Of a DNA stretch of 22,355 nt, positions 13,102-20,863 are shown piece by piece (positions within the stretch are counted from its first letter, which is position 1; each line of letters opens with the position of its first letter). The position numbers were made by a program, and so were the translations under genes. Origin of the DNA: Intestinimonas massiliensis (ex Afouda et al. 2020) (GTDB taxonomy: Bacteria > Bacillota > Clostridia > Oscillospirales > Oscillospiraceae); contig NZ_LR131147.1 of assembly GCF_900626285.1 (NCBI RefSeq), positions 2,217,348 to 2,239,702 on the forward strand, given 5' to 3'. The notes beneath the pieces were generated by a model. The model made no database searches, had not been told where the DNA came from, and saw only the letters and a program-made list of their open reading frames with translations.

Positions 13102-15042
13102 ATGTCTGAAGAATTGAACGGCACCACTCAGGTGGAGCACGAATACGGCGGTTCCGAGATCCAGGTCCTGGAGGGCCTGGAGGCCGTCCGCAAGCGCCCG
13201 GGCATGTATATCGGTTCCACCAGCGAATCCGGTCTCCACCACCTGGTCTATGAGATCGTGGACAACTCCATCGACGAGGCTCTTGCGGGTTACTGCGACG
13301 AGATCACCGTGCGCATCGACGAGGGGGACATCATCACCGTCATCGACAACGGCCGCGGCATCCCGGTGGATATCCAGCCCCAGACCGGCCTGCCCGCCCT
13401 GGAGGTGGTCTTTACTATCCTCCACGCCGGCGGCAAGTTCGGCGGCGGCGGCTACAAGGTATCCGGCGGCCTCCACGGCGTGGGCGCCAGCGTGGTCAAC
13501 GCACTCAGCGAGTGGCTCACCGTCCGGGTCCACAAGGAGGGCAAGATCTACGAGATGAAGTTCTCCCGGGGCAAGGTGACCCAGCCCATGCAGATCGTGG
13601 GCGACACCGACCGCCACGGCACCGAGGTCACCTTCAAGCCCGACCCGGAGATGTTCGAGGTCACTGAGTACAACTATGACACCCTCCACACCCGCATGCG
13701 GGAGGAGGCCTTCCTCAACGCCGGCCTGCGCATCCACACCATCGACGCCCGGCCCGGCAAGGAGAAGCAGGACACCATGCACTACGCCGGCGGCATCCGG
13801 GAGTTCGTGTCCTTCATCAACCGCTCCAAGGACGTGGTCCATCCCGACGTGGTGTACATGGCGGGGAGCAAGGACGACTCCATGGCGGAGGTGGCCTTCC
13901 AGTACAACGACGGGTATAACGAGACCATCGTCTCCTTCGCTAACAACGTCCACACCCCTGAGGGCGGCATGCACGAGGAGGGCTTCAAGCGGGCGCTGAC
14001 CACCGTTTTGAACAACTACGGCAAGAAGATGAAGATCCTCAAGGACGAGGACAAGGTGTCCGGCGAGGACTGCCGGGAGGGTATCGCCTGCGTCATCTCG
14101 GTAAAGCTGACCGAGGCCCAGTTTGAGGGCCAGACCAAGGCCAAGCTGGGCAACGCCTCCATCCGCACCCTGGTGAACAACATCGTCACCGAGAAGCTGA
14201 CCGAATACCTGGAGGAAAACCCCGCCGTGGGCAAGGCCATCCTGGACAAGGCCCTGATGGCCAACCGGGCCAGAGAGGCCGCCCGGAAGGCAAGGGAATC
14301 CATCCGGAGAAAGACCGCCCTGGGCGGCGCCGCCATGCCAGACAAACTGCGGGACTGCAACGAGGTCAACCCCGAGCTCACCGAGCTCTACATCGTGGAG
14401 GGCGACTCCGCAGGCGGCTCCGCCACCCAGGGCCGGGATTCCCGGTTCCAGGCCATCCTGCCGCTGTGGGGCAAGATGCTGAACGTGGAGAAGGCCCGGG
14501 CGGACAAGGTGTACGGCAACGACAAGCTGACCCCTGTCATCACCGCCCTGGGCGCCGGCATCGGGGACGACTTTGACCTGGACAAGCTGCGCTATCACAA
14601 GATCATCATCATGGCCGATGCCGATGTGGACGGCTCCCACATCCGCACCCTGCTGCTGACCTTCTTCTTCCGGTTCATGCGGCCCCTCATTGAGCACGGC
14701 TATGTCTACGCCGCCGTGCCCCCCCTGTACAAGCTGACAAGGGGCAAGACCACCCGGGTGGCCTTTGACGACATTGAGCGGGAAAAAATTGCTGCCGAGC
14801 TGCGGGGCGACAACCCCAACGCCAAGGTGGATATCAGCCGCTATAAGGGCCTGGGCGAGATGAACCCCCACGAGCTGTGGGAGACCACCATGGATCCGGA
14901 GCGGCGCACCCTGAAGCGCATCCAGCTGGACGACGCGGTGCTGGCCGACCAGACCTTCACCGTCCTCATGGGCGAGAAGGTGGAGCCCCGGAAGGAGTTC
15001 ATCGAGAAGAACGCCAAGTACGCGGTGAATCTGGACTATTAA
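13102..15042 (+). CDS. gyrB: DNA gyrase subunit B
   Basis: The ATPase subunit of gyrase, which introduces negative supercoils with GyrA. The GHKL ATPase domain shows catalytic Glu51, Asp82 (VIDNGRGIPVD) and GGLHGVGAS (122-130). The TOPRIM domain begins with EGDSAGGS (433-440) and holds DADVDGSH (506-513); the C-terminal tail KEFIEKNAKYAVNLDY is typical. The 646-residue length is normal for Gram-positive GyrB. Two residues near the quinolone site are unusual: Thr442 and Trp456 (LPLWGK). ATG at 13102 has GGAGG seven bases upstream. The gene follows remB after 90 bases that include a palindrome. Confidence 0.98.
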   Translation: MSEELNGTTQVEHEYGGSEIQVLEGLEAVRKRPGMYIGSTSESGLHHLVYEIVDNSIDEALAGYCDEITVRIDEGDIITVIDNGRGIPVDIQPQTGLPALEVVFTILHAGGKFGGGGYKVSGGLHGVGASVVNALSEWLTVRVHKEGKIYEMKFSRGKVTQPMQIVGDTDRHGTEVTFKPDPEMFEVTEYNYDTLHTRMREEAFLNAGLRIHTIDARPGKEKQDTMHYAGGIREFVSFINRSKDVVHPDVVYMAGSKDDSMAEVAFQYNDGYNETIVSFANNVHTPEGGMHEEGFKRALTTVLNNYGKKMKILKDEDKVSGEDCREGIACVISVKLTEAQFEGQTKAKLGNASIRTLVNNIVTEKLTEYLEENPAVGKAILDKALMANRAREAARKARESIRRKTALGGAAMPDKLRDCNEVNPELTELYIVEGDSAGGSATQGRDSRFQAILPLWGKMLNVEKARADKVYGNDKLTPVITALGAGIGDDFDLDKLRYHKIIIMADADVDGSHIRTLLLTFFFRFMRPLIEHGYVYAAVPPLYKLTRGKTTRVAFDDIEREKIAAELRGDNPNAKVDISRYKGLGEMNPHELWETTMDPERRTLKRIQLDDAVLADQTFTVLMGEKVEPRKEFIEKNAKYAVNLDY

Positions 15043-15086
15043 GGGACGCACCCTTTGATCTACCATAAAGATTGAGAGGCATCAGC

Positions 15087-17591
15087 ATGAGCAAAAAGCC
15101 ACAGTATGACCCGGAGGAGATCCGGTACCCGGACCAGACCATCGTCACCGCGCCCCTGGTGCATGAGATGGAACAGTCCTATATCGAGTACGCCATGAGC
15201 GTCATCAAGGGCCGCGCCCTGCCCGACGTGCGGGACGGCCTGAAGCCGGTCCACCGCCGCATCCTGTACGCCATGTACGAGGACAACCTGACGGCGGACA
15301 AGCCCTTCAAGAAGTCGGCCACCTGCGTGGGCGACGTGCTGGGCCGGTATCACCCCCACGGCGACGCCAGCGTATATGACGCCCTGGTCCGTCTGGCCCA
15401 GGACTTCTCCATGCGCTATCCCCTGGTGGACGGCCACGGCAACTTCGGCTCCATCGACGGCGACCCCCCGGCCGCCTACCGTTACACCGAGGCCCGCATG
15501 TCCCGCATTTCTGACGAGATGCTCCGGGACATCGAGAAGGACACGGTGGACTGGGACCCCAACTTTGACGAGACCCGGAAGGAGCCCCGTGTGCTCCCCA
15601 GCCGGTTCCCCAACCTGCTGGTCAACGGCTCGGCGGGCATCGCCGTGGGTATGGCCACCAACATCCCGCCCCACAACCTGCGGGAGGTCATCGACGCCAC
15701 CATCTGCGTGCTGGACGACCCCAACGCCACCCTGGCCGACCTGATGGAGCACGTGAAAGGCCCCGATTTCCCCACCAAGGGCATCATCATGGGCCGGTCC
15801 GGCATCCGGGCGGCCTACGCCACCGGCCGGGGCCGGGTGTGCGTCCGGGCCCGCACGGAATTTGAGGAGTTCGGCCAAAACCGCACCCGCATCATCGTCA
15901 CCGAGATCCCCTACCAGGTCAACAAGCGCATGCTGATTAAAAATATGGCCGACCAGGTGGAGGACAAGCGGCTGGAGGGCATTTCCGACATCCGGGACGA
16001 GTCCGACCGCAACGGCATGCGGGTGGTCATCGAGCTGAAGCGGGATGCCAACCCCCAGGTGGTGCTCAACCGCCTGTTTGCCCAGACCCAGCTCCAGACC
16101 ACCTTCGCCATCAACATGCTGGCCCTGGTGGACAACCAGTCCCAGCCCAAAATTCTCTCCCTGCGGCACATCCTGGACGAGTACATCGCCTTCCAGGAGG
16201 AGATCATCGTCCGCCGCACCAAGTACGACCTGAAGAAGGCCCAGGAGCGGGCCCACCTGCTGGAAGGCCTGCTGATCGCCGAGGAGAACATCGACGAGGT
16301 GATCCGCACCATCCGGGAGAGCTACGACAACGCCAAAGAAAACCTGATGGCCCGGTTTGGTCTGGACGACGTCCAGGCCCAGGCCATCCTGGACATGCAG
16401 CTCAAGCGCCTCCAGGGCCTGGAGAAGGAGAAGCTGGAGAACGAGTACAAGGAGCTGGAGGAGCGCATCGCCTACTACAATGAGCTGCTGGCCTCCGAAG
16501 AGATGATCCGGGGCGTGCTGAAGTATGAGCTCATCGCCATCCGGGACAAGTACGGCGACGACCGGGTCACCGAGATCCAGGATGTGGAGGACGAGATCGA
16601 CATCGAGGACCTGATCGAGGAGGAGGAGTGCGTCTTTACCCTCACCGATGGCGGCTACATCAAGCGCACCGCCGCCAGCGAGTACGCCGCCCAGTCCAAG
16701 GGCGGAATGGGCAAGAAGGGCATGGCCACCAAGGAGGAGGACTATGTGAACACCGTGTTCACCGCCTCCACCCACGACTATATCCTCTTCTTCACCGACC
16801 GGGGCCGGGTGTTCCGCAAGAAGGGCTACCAGATCCCCGAATCGGGCCGCACCGCCAAGGGCACCAACCTGATCAACATCCTCCAGGTGGAGCAGGGGGA
16901 GAAGGTGTCCGCCATGATCCACACCCGGGACGTGGAGAGCGAGGACCGGTTCCTGATGATGTTCACCCGCAACGGCACGGTGAAGCGGCTGTCGGTGACG
17001 GCGCTGAAGAACCTGCGCAACAACGGCCTGCGGGTGCTCACCCTGGAGGAGGGGGACGAGCTCATTACCGTCCGGGAGACCGACGGCACCAAGAAGGTCA
17101 TCATCGCCACCCACGACGGACAGGCCGTCTGCTTTGACGAGAACGACGTGCGGCCCATGGGCCGTACCGCCGTGGGCGTCCGGGGCATCCGCCTGCGGGA
17201 GGGCGACTACGTGGTGGGAGCCGCCCGGGCCACCGCCGGCCGGTGCGTGCTGTCCATCACGGAGAACGGCTACGGCAAGCGCACCCCGGTGGAGGAGTAC
17301 CGCATCACCAACCGGGGCGGCCTGGGTATCCGCAACTATATGGTCACCGAAAAGACCGGCAAGGTGGTGGGCATCAAGGTTGTGGACGGCAATGAGGACC
17401 TGCTGCTGGTCACCCAGAGCGGCACCCTGATCCGCACCCATGTGGACAACATCCGCATTGCCGGCCGCTCCACCCAGGGCGTCATCGTCATGCGCTTCAA
17501 GGAGGAGGGGGACCAGGTGATCTCCATGGCCCTCACCGACCGGGAAAATGAAGAGGAGGAAGCCGCCCAGACGGAACAGCAGGAGGAGTAA
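15087..17591 (+). CDS. gyrA: DNA gyrase subunit A
   Basis: The DNA-cutting subunit of gyrase. The ATG at 15087 is preferred over an upstream TTG because GAGAGG lies seven bases before it, giving 834 residues. The cleavage region RYHPHGDASVYDALVRLAQ is followed by catalytic Tyr133 (AAYRYTE). The residue equal to E. coli Ser83 is Ala94 and that equal to Asp87 is Asp98. The C-terminal beta-pinwheel follows, with a GyrA-box-like QSKGGMG (536-542) that differs from the usual QRRGGKG. A Glu-rich tail ends the protein. Two genes follow with short spacing. Confidence 0.98.
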   Translation: MSKKPQYDPEEIRYPDQTIVTAPLVHEMEQSYIEYAMSVIKGRALPDVRDGLKPVHRRILYAMYEDNLTADKPFKKSATCVGDVLGRYHPHGDASVYDALVRLAQDFSMRYPLVDGHGNFGSIDGDPPAAYRYTEARMSRISDEMLRDIEKDTVDWDPNFDETRKEPRVLPSRFPNLLVNGSAGIAVGMATNIPPHNLREVIDATICVLDDPNATLADLMEHVKGPDFPTKGIIMGRSGIRAAYATGRGRVCVRARTEFEEFGQNRTRIIVTEIPYQVNKRMLIKNMADQVEDKRLEGISDIRDESDRNGMRVVIELKRDANPQVVLNRLFAQTQLQTTFAINMLALVDNQSQPKILSLRHILDEYIAFQEEIIVRRTKYDLKKAQERAHLLEGLLIAEENIDEVIRTIRESYDNAKENLMARFGLDDVQAQAILDMQLKRLQGLEKEKLENEYKELEERIAYYNELLASEEMIRGVLKYELIAIRDKYGDDRVTEIQDVEDEIDIEDLIEEEECVFTLTDGGYIKRTAASEYAAQSKGGMGKKGMATKEEDYVNTVFTASTHDYILFFTDRGRVFRKKGYQIPESGRTAKGTNLINILQVEQGEKVSAMIHTRDVESEDRFLMMFTRNGTVKRLSVTALKNLRNNGLRVLTLEEGDELITVRETDGTKKVIIATHDGQAVCFDENDVRPMGRTAVGVRGIRLREGDYVVGAARATAGRCVLSITENGYGKRTPVEEYRITNRGGLGIRNYMVTEKTGKVVGIKVVDGNEDLLLVTQSGTLIRTHVDNIRIAGRSTQGVIVMRFKEEGDQVISMALTDRENEEEEAAQTEQQEE

Positions 17592-17594
17592 GCC

Positions 17595-17951
17595 ATGCGC
17601 AGAAAACGGGTAACTTACCGCCCCAGCAAGACCGGCTCGGTATTCGGCGGTGTGGTGGGCTGCATCTTTGTGCTCATCGGCCTGTTTGTGGTCATCCCCA
17701 CCTTCGGCCCCTTCGGCATCCTGTGGACCCTCATCGCCGCGGGCATTACGGTCATGAACTTCTACCAGGGCTTCGGCAAGGGCTATGTGGGACCGGAGAT
17801 CCACATTGAGGACGAAAATGGGGAAAACTCCGCCGGACCGGAGGCCGGCCCCGAGGAGCGGCTGCGCCAGCTCCAGTCCCTGTACGACCAGCGGCTCATC
17901 ACCGCCGAGGAGTATGAGCAGAAGCGGCAGGAGATCCTGAAGGAGCTGTAA
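17595..17951 (+). CDS. SHOCT-domain membrane protein
   Basis: A 118-residue protein with two hydrophobic spans (about 17-35 and 38-56), then a linker with Gly/Pro/Glu, and a C-terminal SHOCT (short C-terminal) domain: RLRQLQSLYDQRLITAEEYE and the following KRQEILKEL. SHOCT is thought to be an oligomerisation or interaction module in many otherwise unrelated proteins. The two spans are linked by only a few residues. The ATG starts three bases after the gyrA stop, so it is in the same operon. No specific function can be assigned. Confidence 0.85.
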   Translation: MRRKRVTYRPSKTGSVFGGVVGCIFVLIGLFVVIPTFGPFGILWTLIAAGITVMNFYQGFGKGYVGPEIHIEDENGENSAGPEAGPEERLRQLQSLYDQRLITAEEYEQKRQEILKEL

Positions 17952-17961
17952 GAGGAGAAGC

Positions 17962-18399
17962 ATGAAAACAGTCACCATTTACACCGACGGAGCCTGCTCC
18001 GGCAATCCCGGCCCCGGCGGCTGGGGGGCTATCCTGCAATACGGGGAATTCAAGAAGGAGCTCTCCGGCGGGGAGGCCCACACCACCAACAACCGGATGG
18101 AGCTCACCGGGGTCATCACTGCCCTGTCGGCGCTGAAGGAGCCCTGCATCGTGGAGCTCTACTCCGATTCCAAGTATGTGATCGACGCCCTGGAGAAGGG
18201 CTGGGCCAGAGGCTGGAAGGCCAGAGGCTGGGTGAAGGGGGACAAGAAGCCCGCCCTGAACCCCGACCTGTGGGAGAAGCTGCTGGACCTGTGCGACTAC
18301 CACACCGTCCGCCTCCACTGGGTAAAAGGCCACGCCGACAACCCCTATAACAACAGATGTGACGAGCTGGCGGTGGCGGAGAGCCGGAAATACAAATAA
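17962..18399 (+). CDS. rnhA: Ribonuclease HI
   Basis: Degrades RNA in RNA:DNA hybrids such as primers and R-loops. The catalytic residues of the E. coli enzyme are all visible: Asp9 (YTDGACSGNPGPGG), Glu47 (NNRMEL), Asp69 (YSDSKYV), His124 (WVKGHAD) and Asp134. The 145-residue length matches, and the basic region (WARGWKARGWVKGDKK) matches the handle that holds hybrid substrate. GAGGAG lies upstream. It begins ten bases after the SHOCT gene stop. Confidence 0.97.
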   Translation: MKTVTIYTDGACSGNPGPGGWGAILQYGEFKKELSGGEAHTTNNRMELTGVITALSALKEPCIVELYSDSKYVIDALEKGWARGWKARGWVKGDKKPALNPDLWEKLLDLCDYHTVRLHWVKGHADNPYNNRCDELAVAESRKYK

Positions 18400-18421
18400 G
18401 GACGGATGCCCCCATCCGTCC
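18400..18421 (+). other. Hairpin between rnhA and the flavodoxin gene
   Basis: Perfect 9-bp stem GGACGGATG/CATCCGTCC with a CCCC loop, starting one base after the rnhA stop. No T-run follows, so it is probably not a full terminator; it may protect or separate the two messages. Confidence 0.5.
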
Positions 18422-18440
18422 GCTGTTCAAAGGAGAACAT

Positions 18441-18947
18441 ATGAAAATCGCCATTGTTTTTTACAGCGCCACCGGCAATACCGCCCAGGTGGCCCAGGCC
18501 ATCCAGGAGGCCTGCGCCGGCCATGAGATCGTGGCCTATGGTCAGCCCCCTCAGAACGTGGACAAGGCGGAGCTGGTGTTTGCCGGGTCCTGGACTGACA
18601 AGGGGACCTGCACCGCGGAGATGAAGGAGTTCCTTCAGGGGCTCCACGGCAAGCGGATTGCCCTGTTCGGCACCGCCGGCTTCGGCATCTCCGAGCTGTA
18701 CTTCGCCTCCTTGGCGGACCGGTTCAAGGCGGAAGTGCCCCAGGGCAATCAGGTGGTGAGCACCTTCTTCTGCACCGGCAAGATGCCCCAGGCTGTCCGG
18801 GACCGGTACGAGGCCCAGCTGAAGGAGAAGCCCGGCGACGGCAAGCTCCAGTCCATGATCAAGGCGTTCGACCTGGCCCTGACCCATCCGGACCAGGCCG
18901 ACCTGGACCAGGCGGCGGACTTTGCCCGGGAAGCCCTTAAGGAATAA
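18441..18947 (+). CDS. Flavodoxin-family protein
   Basis: A 168-residue protein with the flavodoxin fold. The FMN phosphate loop is SATGNT (residues 9-14), near IAIVFYSATGNTAQVAQAIQ. The segment VFAGSWTDKGTC holds the second FMN loop position, and IALFGTAGFG the later strand-loop. Such proteins carry electrons or reduce substrates as simple partners; no redox partner gene lies beside it, so the role is unknown. It has an AAAGGAGA site and its own end at the shared terminator. The tail (residues ~130-168) is helical and acidic, typical of this flavodoxin group. Confidence 0.85.
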   Translation: MKIAIVFYSATGNTAQVAQAIQEACAGHEIVAYGQPPQNVDKAELVFAGSWTDKGTCTAEMKEFLQGLHGKRIALFGTAGFGISELYFASLADRFKAEVPQGNQVVSTFFCTGKMPQAVRDRYEAQLKEKPGDGKLQSMIKAFDLALTHPDQADLDQAADFAREALKE

Positions 18948-18954
18948 AAAAGAT

Positions 18955-18989
18955 AAAAAAGCGCCCAGCCATCGGCTGGGCGCTTTTTT
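18955..18989. terminator. Perfect bidirectional intrinsic terminator
   Basis: A6, then GCGCCCAGCC (18961-18970), loop ATC, GGCTGGGCGC (18974-18983), T6. The symmetry gives a working terminator on both strands, so it closes the plus-strand gyrase block and the minus-strand acetyltransferase, whose stop codon (18988-18990) overlaps its T-run. Confidence 0.95.
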
Positions 18990-19542
18990 ATAGAATCTGC
19001 TTTACAGGCCGACAGGGATTGCCTACTGCCGTCACACCGGCGGGGATATCGTGGACCACTACGCTGCCCGCGCCGATCACCGACCCGCTGCCGATGGTCA
19101 CGCCCGGCAGCACGACCACGTTCCCGCCGATCCACACGTCATCCCCCACGGTGATGGCCTTGGCGAATTCCAGGCCGCTGTTCCGGGTGGGGGCGTCCAG
19201 GGGGTGGCCGGCGGTGTAGAAGCCGCAGTTGGGGGCGATGAACACGTTGTCCCCGAAGGTCACGGGGGCGCAGTCCAGGATGACGCAGTTGTAGTTGGCA
19301 TAAAAATGGTCGCCCACGGTGATGTTGCCGCCGTAGTCGCAGTGAAAGCCGGGGTTGATGGTGCAGGAGCCCTTCACAGACCCCAGCAGCTCCCGCAGCA
19401 GGGCGGAGCGCTCCTCCTCCTGAGCAGGGGAGAGGGCGTCCAGCTTATGGCACAGCTCCGCCGCCCGGCGGCGCATGGCCTGAAGCTCAGGCACTTCGGC
19501 GTTGTACAGCTGGCCGGAGATCATTTTTTCCCACTCCGTCAT
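18988..19542 (-). CDS. Sugar O-acetyltransferase, hexapeptide-repeat (maltose/galactoside type)
   Basis: A 184-residue acetyltransferase of the LacA/Maa/NodL family, which moves acetyl from acetyl-CoA to sugars. It has a Maa-type N-terminal helix domain (MTEWEKMISGQLYNA), then left-handed beta-helix repeats such as ITVGDHF and VTFGDNVFIAPN. The catalytic His113 is in YTAGHPLD. The coil ends VIGAGSVVVHDIPAGVTAVG and NPCRPVKQIL. The ATG at 19542 has GGAGG a few bases upstream. The ricT terminator lies directly before it, so its promoter is unclear. Stop is inside the shared terminator. Confidence 0.94.
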   Translation of the reverse strand: MTEWEKMISGQLYNAEVPELQAMRRRAAELCHKLDALSPAQEEERSALLRELLGSVKGSCTINPGFHCDYGGNITVGDHFYANYNCVILDCAPVTFGDNVFIAPNCGFYTAGHPLDAPTRNSGLEFAKAITVGDDVWIGGNVVVLPGVTIGSGSVIGAGSVVVHDIPAGVTAVGNPCRPVKQIL

Positions 19543-19558
19543 AGTATTCCTCCTTTTG

Positions 19559-19586
19559 AAAAACGGGCGGCCATTTGGCCGCCCGT
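19559..19586 (-). terminator. Intrinsic terminator after ricT
   Basis: Perfect 10-bp stem ACGGGCGGCC/GGCCGCCCGT (19563-19572 with 19577-19586) with a 4-base loop, and five T on the minus strand (19559-19563). It begins five bases after the ricT stop. The next gene's ribosome binding site starts within a few bases. Confidence 0.85.
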
Positions 19587-19590
19587 CTGT

Positions 19591-20835
19591 TTAGGCTTCG
19601 GGATTCTGAGGCTTGTCCCCACGGGGCTTGCGGTGATACCGGCGGCGGGGCCGCTTCTTTTCCCCGGCGGGGGCGCCGCCTTGCTGCTCGCCCTGGGGCG
19701 CGGCAGCCTGCTTGGGCTGCTGCTCGGCGGGCTTGGCTTTCTCCGGCCTGGGGGACTTGGGCTTGGGGGGAGCGGGCTGCTTGCCCTGCTCCGGCTTGGC
19801 GGACCCTTCCCCGGCGGGCTTGCTTCCGCCCCGGCGGCCCCGGCTCCGGCGGCGCCGGGAGGCCCCTTCGCCACCCTCCCCGCCGGACTCGGCCACGCCC
19901 AGGCCGGTGAGGGCGCTGTCCAGACTGTTCAGCAGGCTTTTGGGCTCCTCCACCGGGGTCACCTTCCGCAGCTTGGCCAGCTCCTCCGGCGGCGGGGCCA
20001 CATAGCCCTCCGGCCGCTTGCCCTTGCCGTTGCGCACCACGCAGATCTCGCAGTTGTGGAAGCACTTGGGAGTGTCCGGCTGGTCCTCCAGCCGCACCTG
20101 CACCGTCTCCTTCAGCAGATTTACCTGGGAGACGGTGCCCACCCCCTCCGGGGTCTCCACAAAGGATTCGTTCTTGGGCATCCGCTTCACCGCGTCCTCA
20201 TAGGCCTCCTGCTCGTATTTCAGGCAGCACATCAGCCGCCCGCAGGTGCCCGAGATCTTGGTGGGGTTCAGGGACAGGTTCTGGGTCTTGGCCATCTTGA
20301 TGGACACCGGCTGGAACTCGTCCAGGAAGCCGGCGCAGCAGAAGGGCCGGCCGCAGATCCCCAGGCCGCCCAGCATCTTGGCCTCGTCCCGCACGCCGAT
20401 CTGCCGCAGCTCGATGCGGGCGTGGAACACCCCGGCCAGGTCCTTCACCAGGGCCCGGAAGTCCACCCGGCCCTCGCTGGTGAAGAAGAAGAGGATCTTG
20501 CTCCCCTCGAAGTTGTACTCCACCTCCACCAGCTTCATGTCCAGCCCGTGGGCCGCGATCTTGTCCTGGCAGATGGTGAAGGCCTTTTTCTCCTTCTCCC
20601 GGTTCTTGGCCACGGTGTCCAGATCCTTCTGGGTGGCGATGCGCACCAGGGGGCGCAGAGGCTGCACCACCGCCTCGTCCTCCACCATGGTGTTGGACTG
20701 GACGCACTCGCCGTACTCCAGGCCCCGGGAGGTCTCGATGATGACCCCCTGGCCCTCATCCACGTGCTGGCCCTGGGGATCGAAATAGTATTGTTTTCCT
20801 CCGCTCTTAAAGCGGACGCCGATGATCTCGGTCAT
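19591..20835 (-). CDS. ricT: PSP1-domain protein RicT (YaaT), with long basic tail
   Basis: RicT is part of the RicA-RicF-RicT complex that, in B. subtilis, carries iron-sulfur clusters, works with RNase Y in mRNA processing and supports Spo0A activation. The PSP1 core (about 1-270) has cysteine groups ICGRPFCC (161-167) and GTCGRLMCC (198-204), plus an additional C-x3-C-x2-C (258-265, CFHNCEIC). A long tail (about 290-414) is rich in Arg, Lys, Pro and Gln (SRRRRSRGRRGG; KKRPRRRYHRKPRGD), much longer than the ~275-residue B. subtilis protein. ATG at 20835 is preferred over an in-frame TTG 21 bases earlier because GGAGGG lies at the right distance. Follows holB by 28 bases. Confidence 0.93.
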   Translation of the reverse strand: MTEIIGVRFKSGGKQYYFDPQGQHVDEGQGVIIETSRGLEYGECVQSNTMVEDEAVVQPLRPLVRIATQKDLDTVAKNREKEKKAFTICQDKIAAHGLDMKLVEVEYNFEGSKILFFFTSEGRVDFRALVKDLAGVFHARIELRQIGVRDEAKMLGGLGICGRPFCCAGFLDEFQPVSIKMAKTQNLSLNPTKISGTCGRLMCCLKYEQEAYEDAVKRMPKNESFVETPEGVGTVSQVNLLKETVQVRLEDQPDTPKCFHNCEICVVRNGKGKRPEGYVAPPPEELAKLRKVTPVEEPKSLLNSLDSALTGLGVAESGGEGGEGASRRRRSRGRRGGSKPAGEGSAKPEQGKQPAPPKPKSPRPEKAKPAEQQPKQAAAPQGEQQGGAPAGEKKRPRRRYHRKPRGDKPQNPEA

Positions 20836-20863
20836 GGTTCCCTCCACATTCGACAATGAAAAA

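Noticed and set aside
13042..15066. Long minus-strand frame opposite gyrB (and similar frames opposite gyrA, dnaA and ricT)
   Set aside because: The Val/Leu/Gly/His-rich translation is the typical antisense of a GC-rich gene; the plus strand encodes complete GyrB with all motifs.
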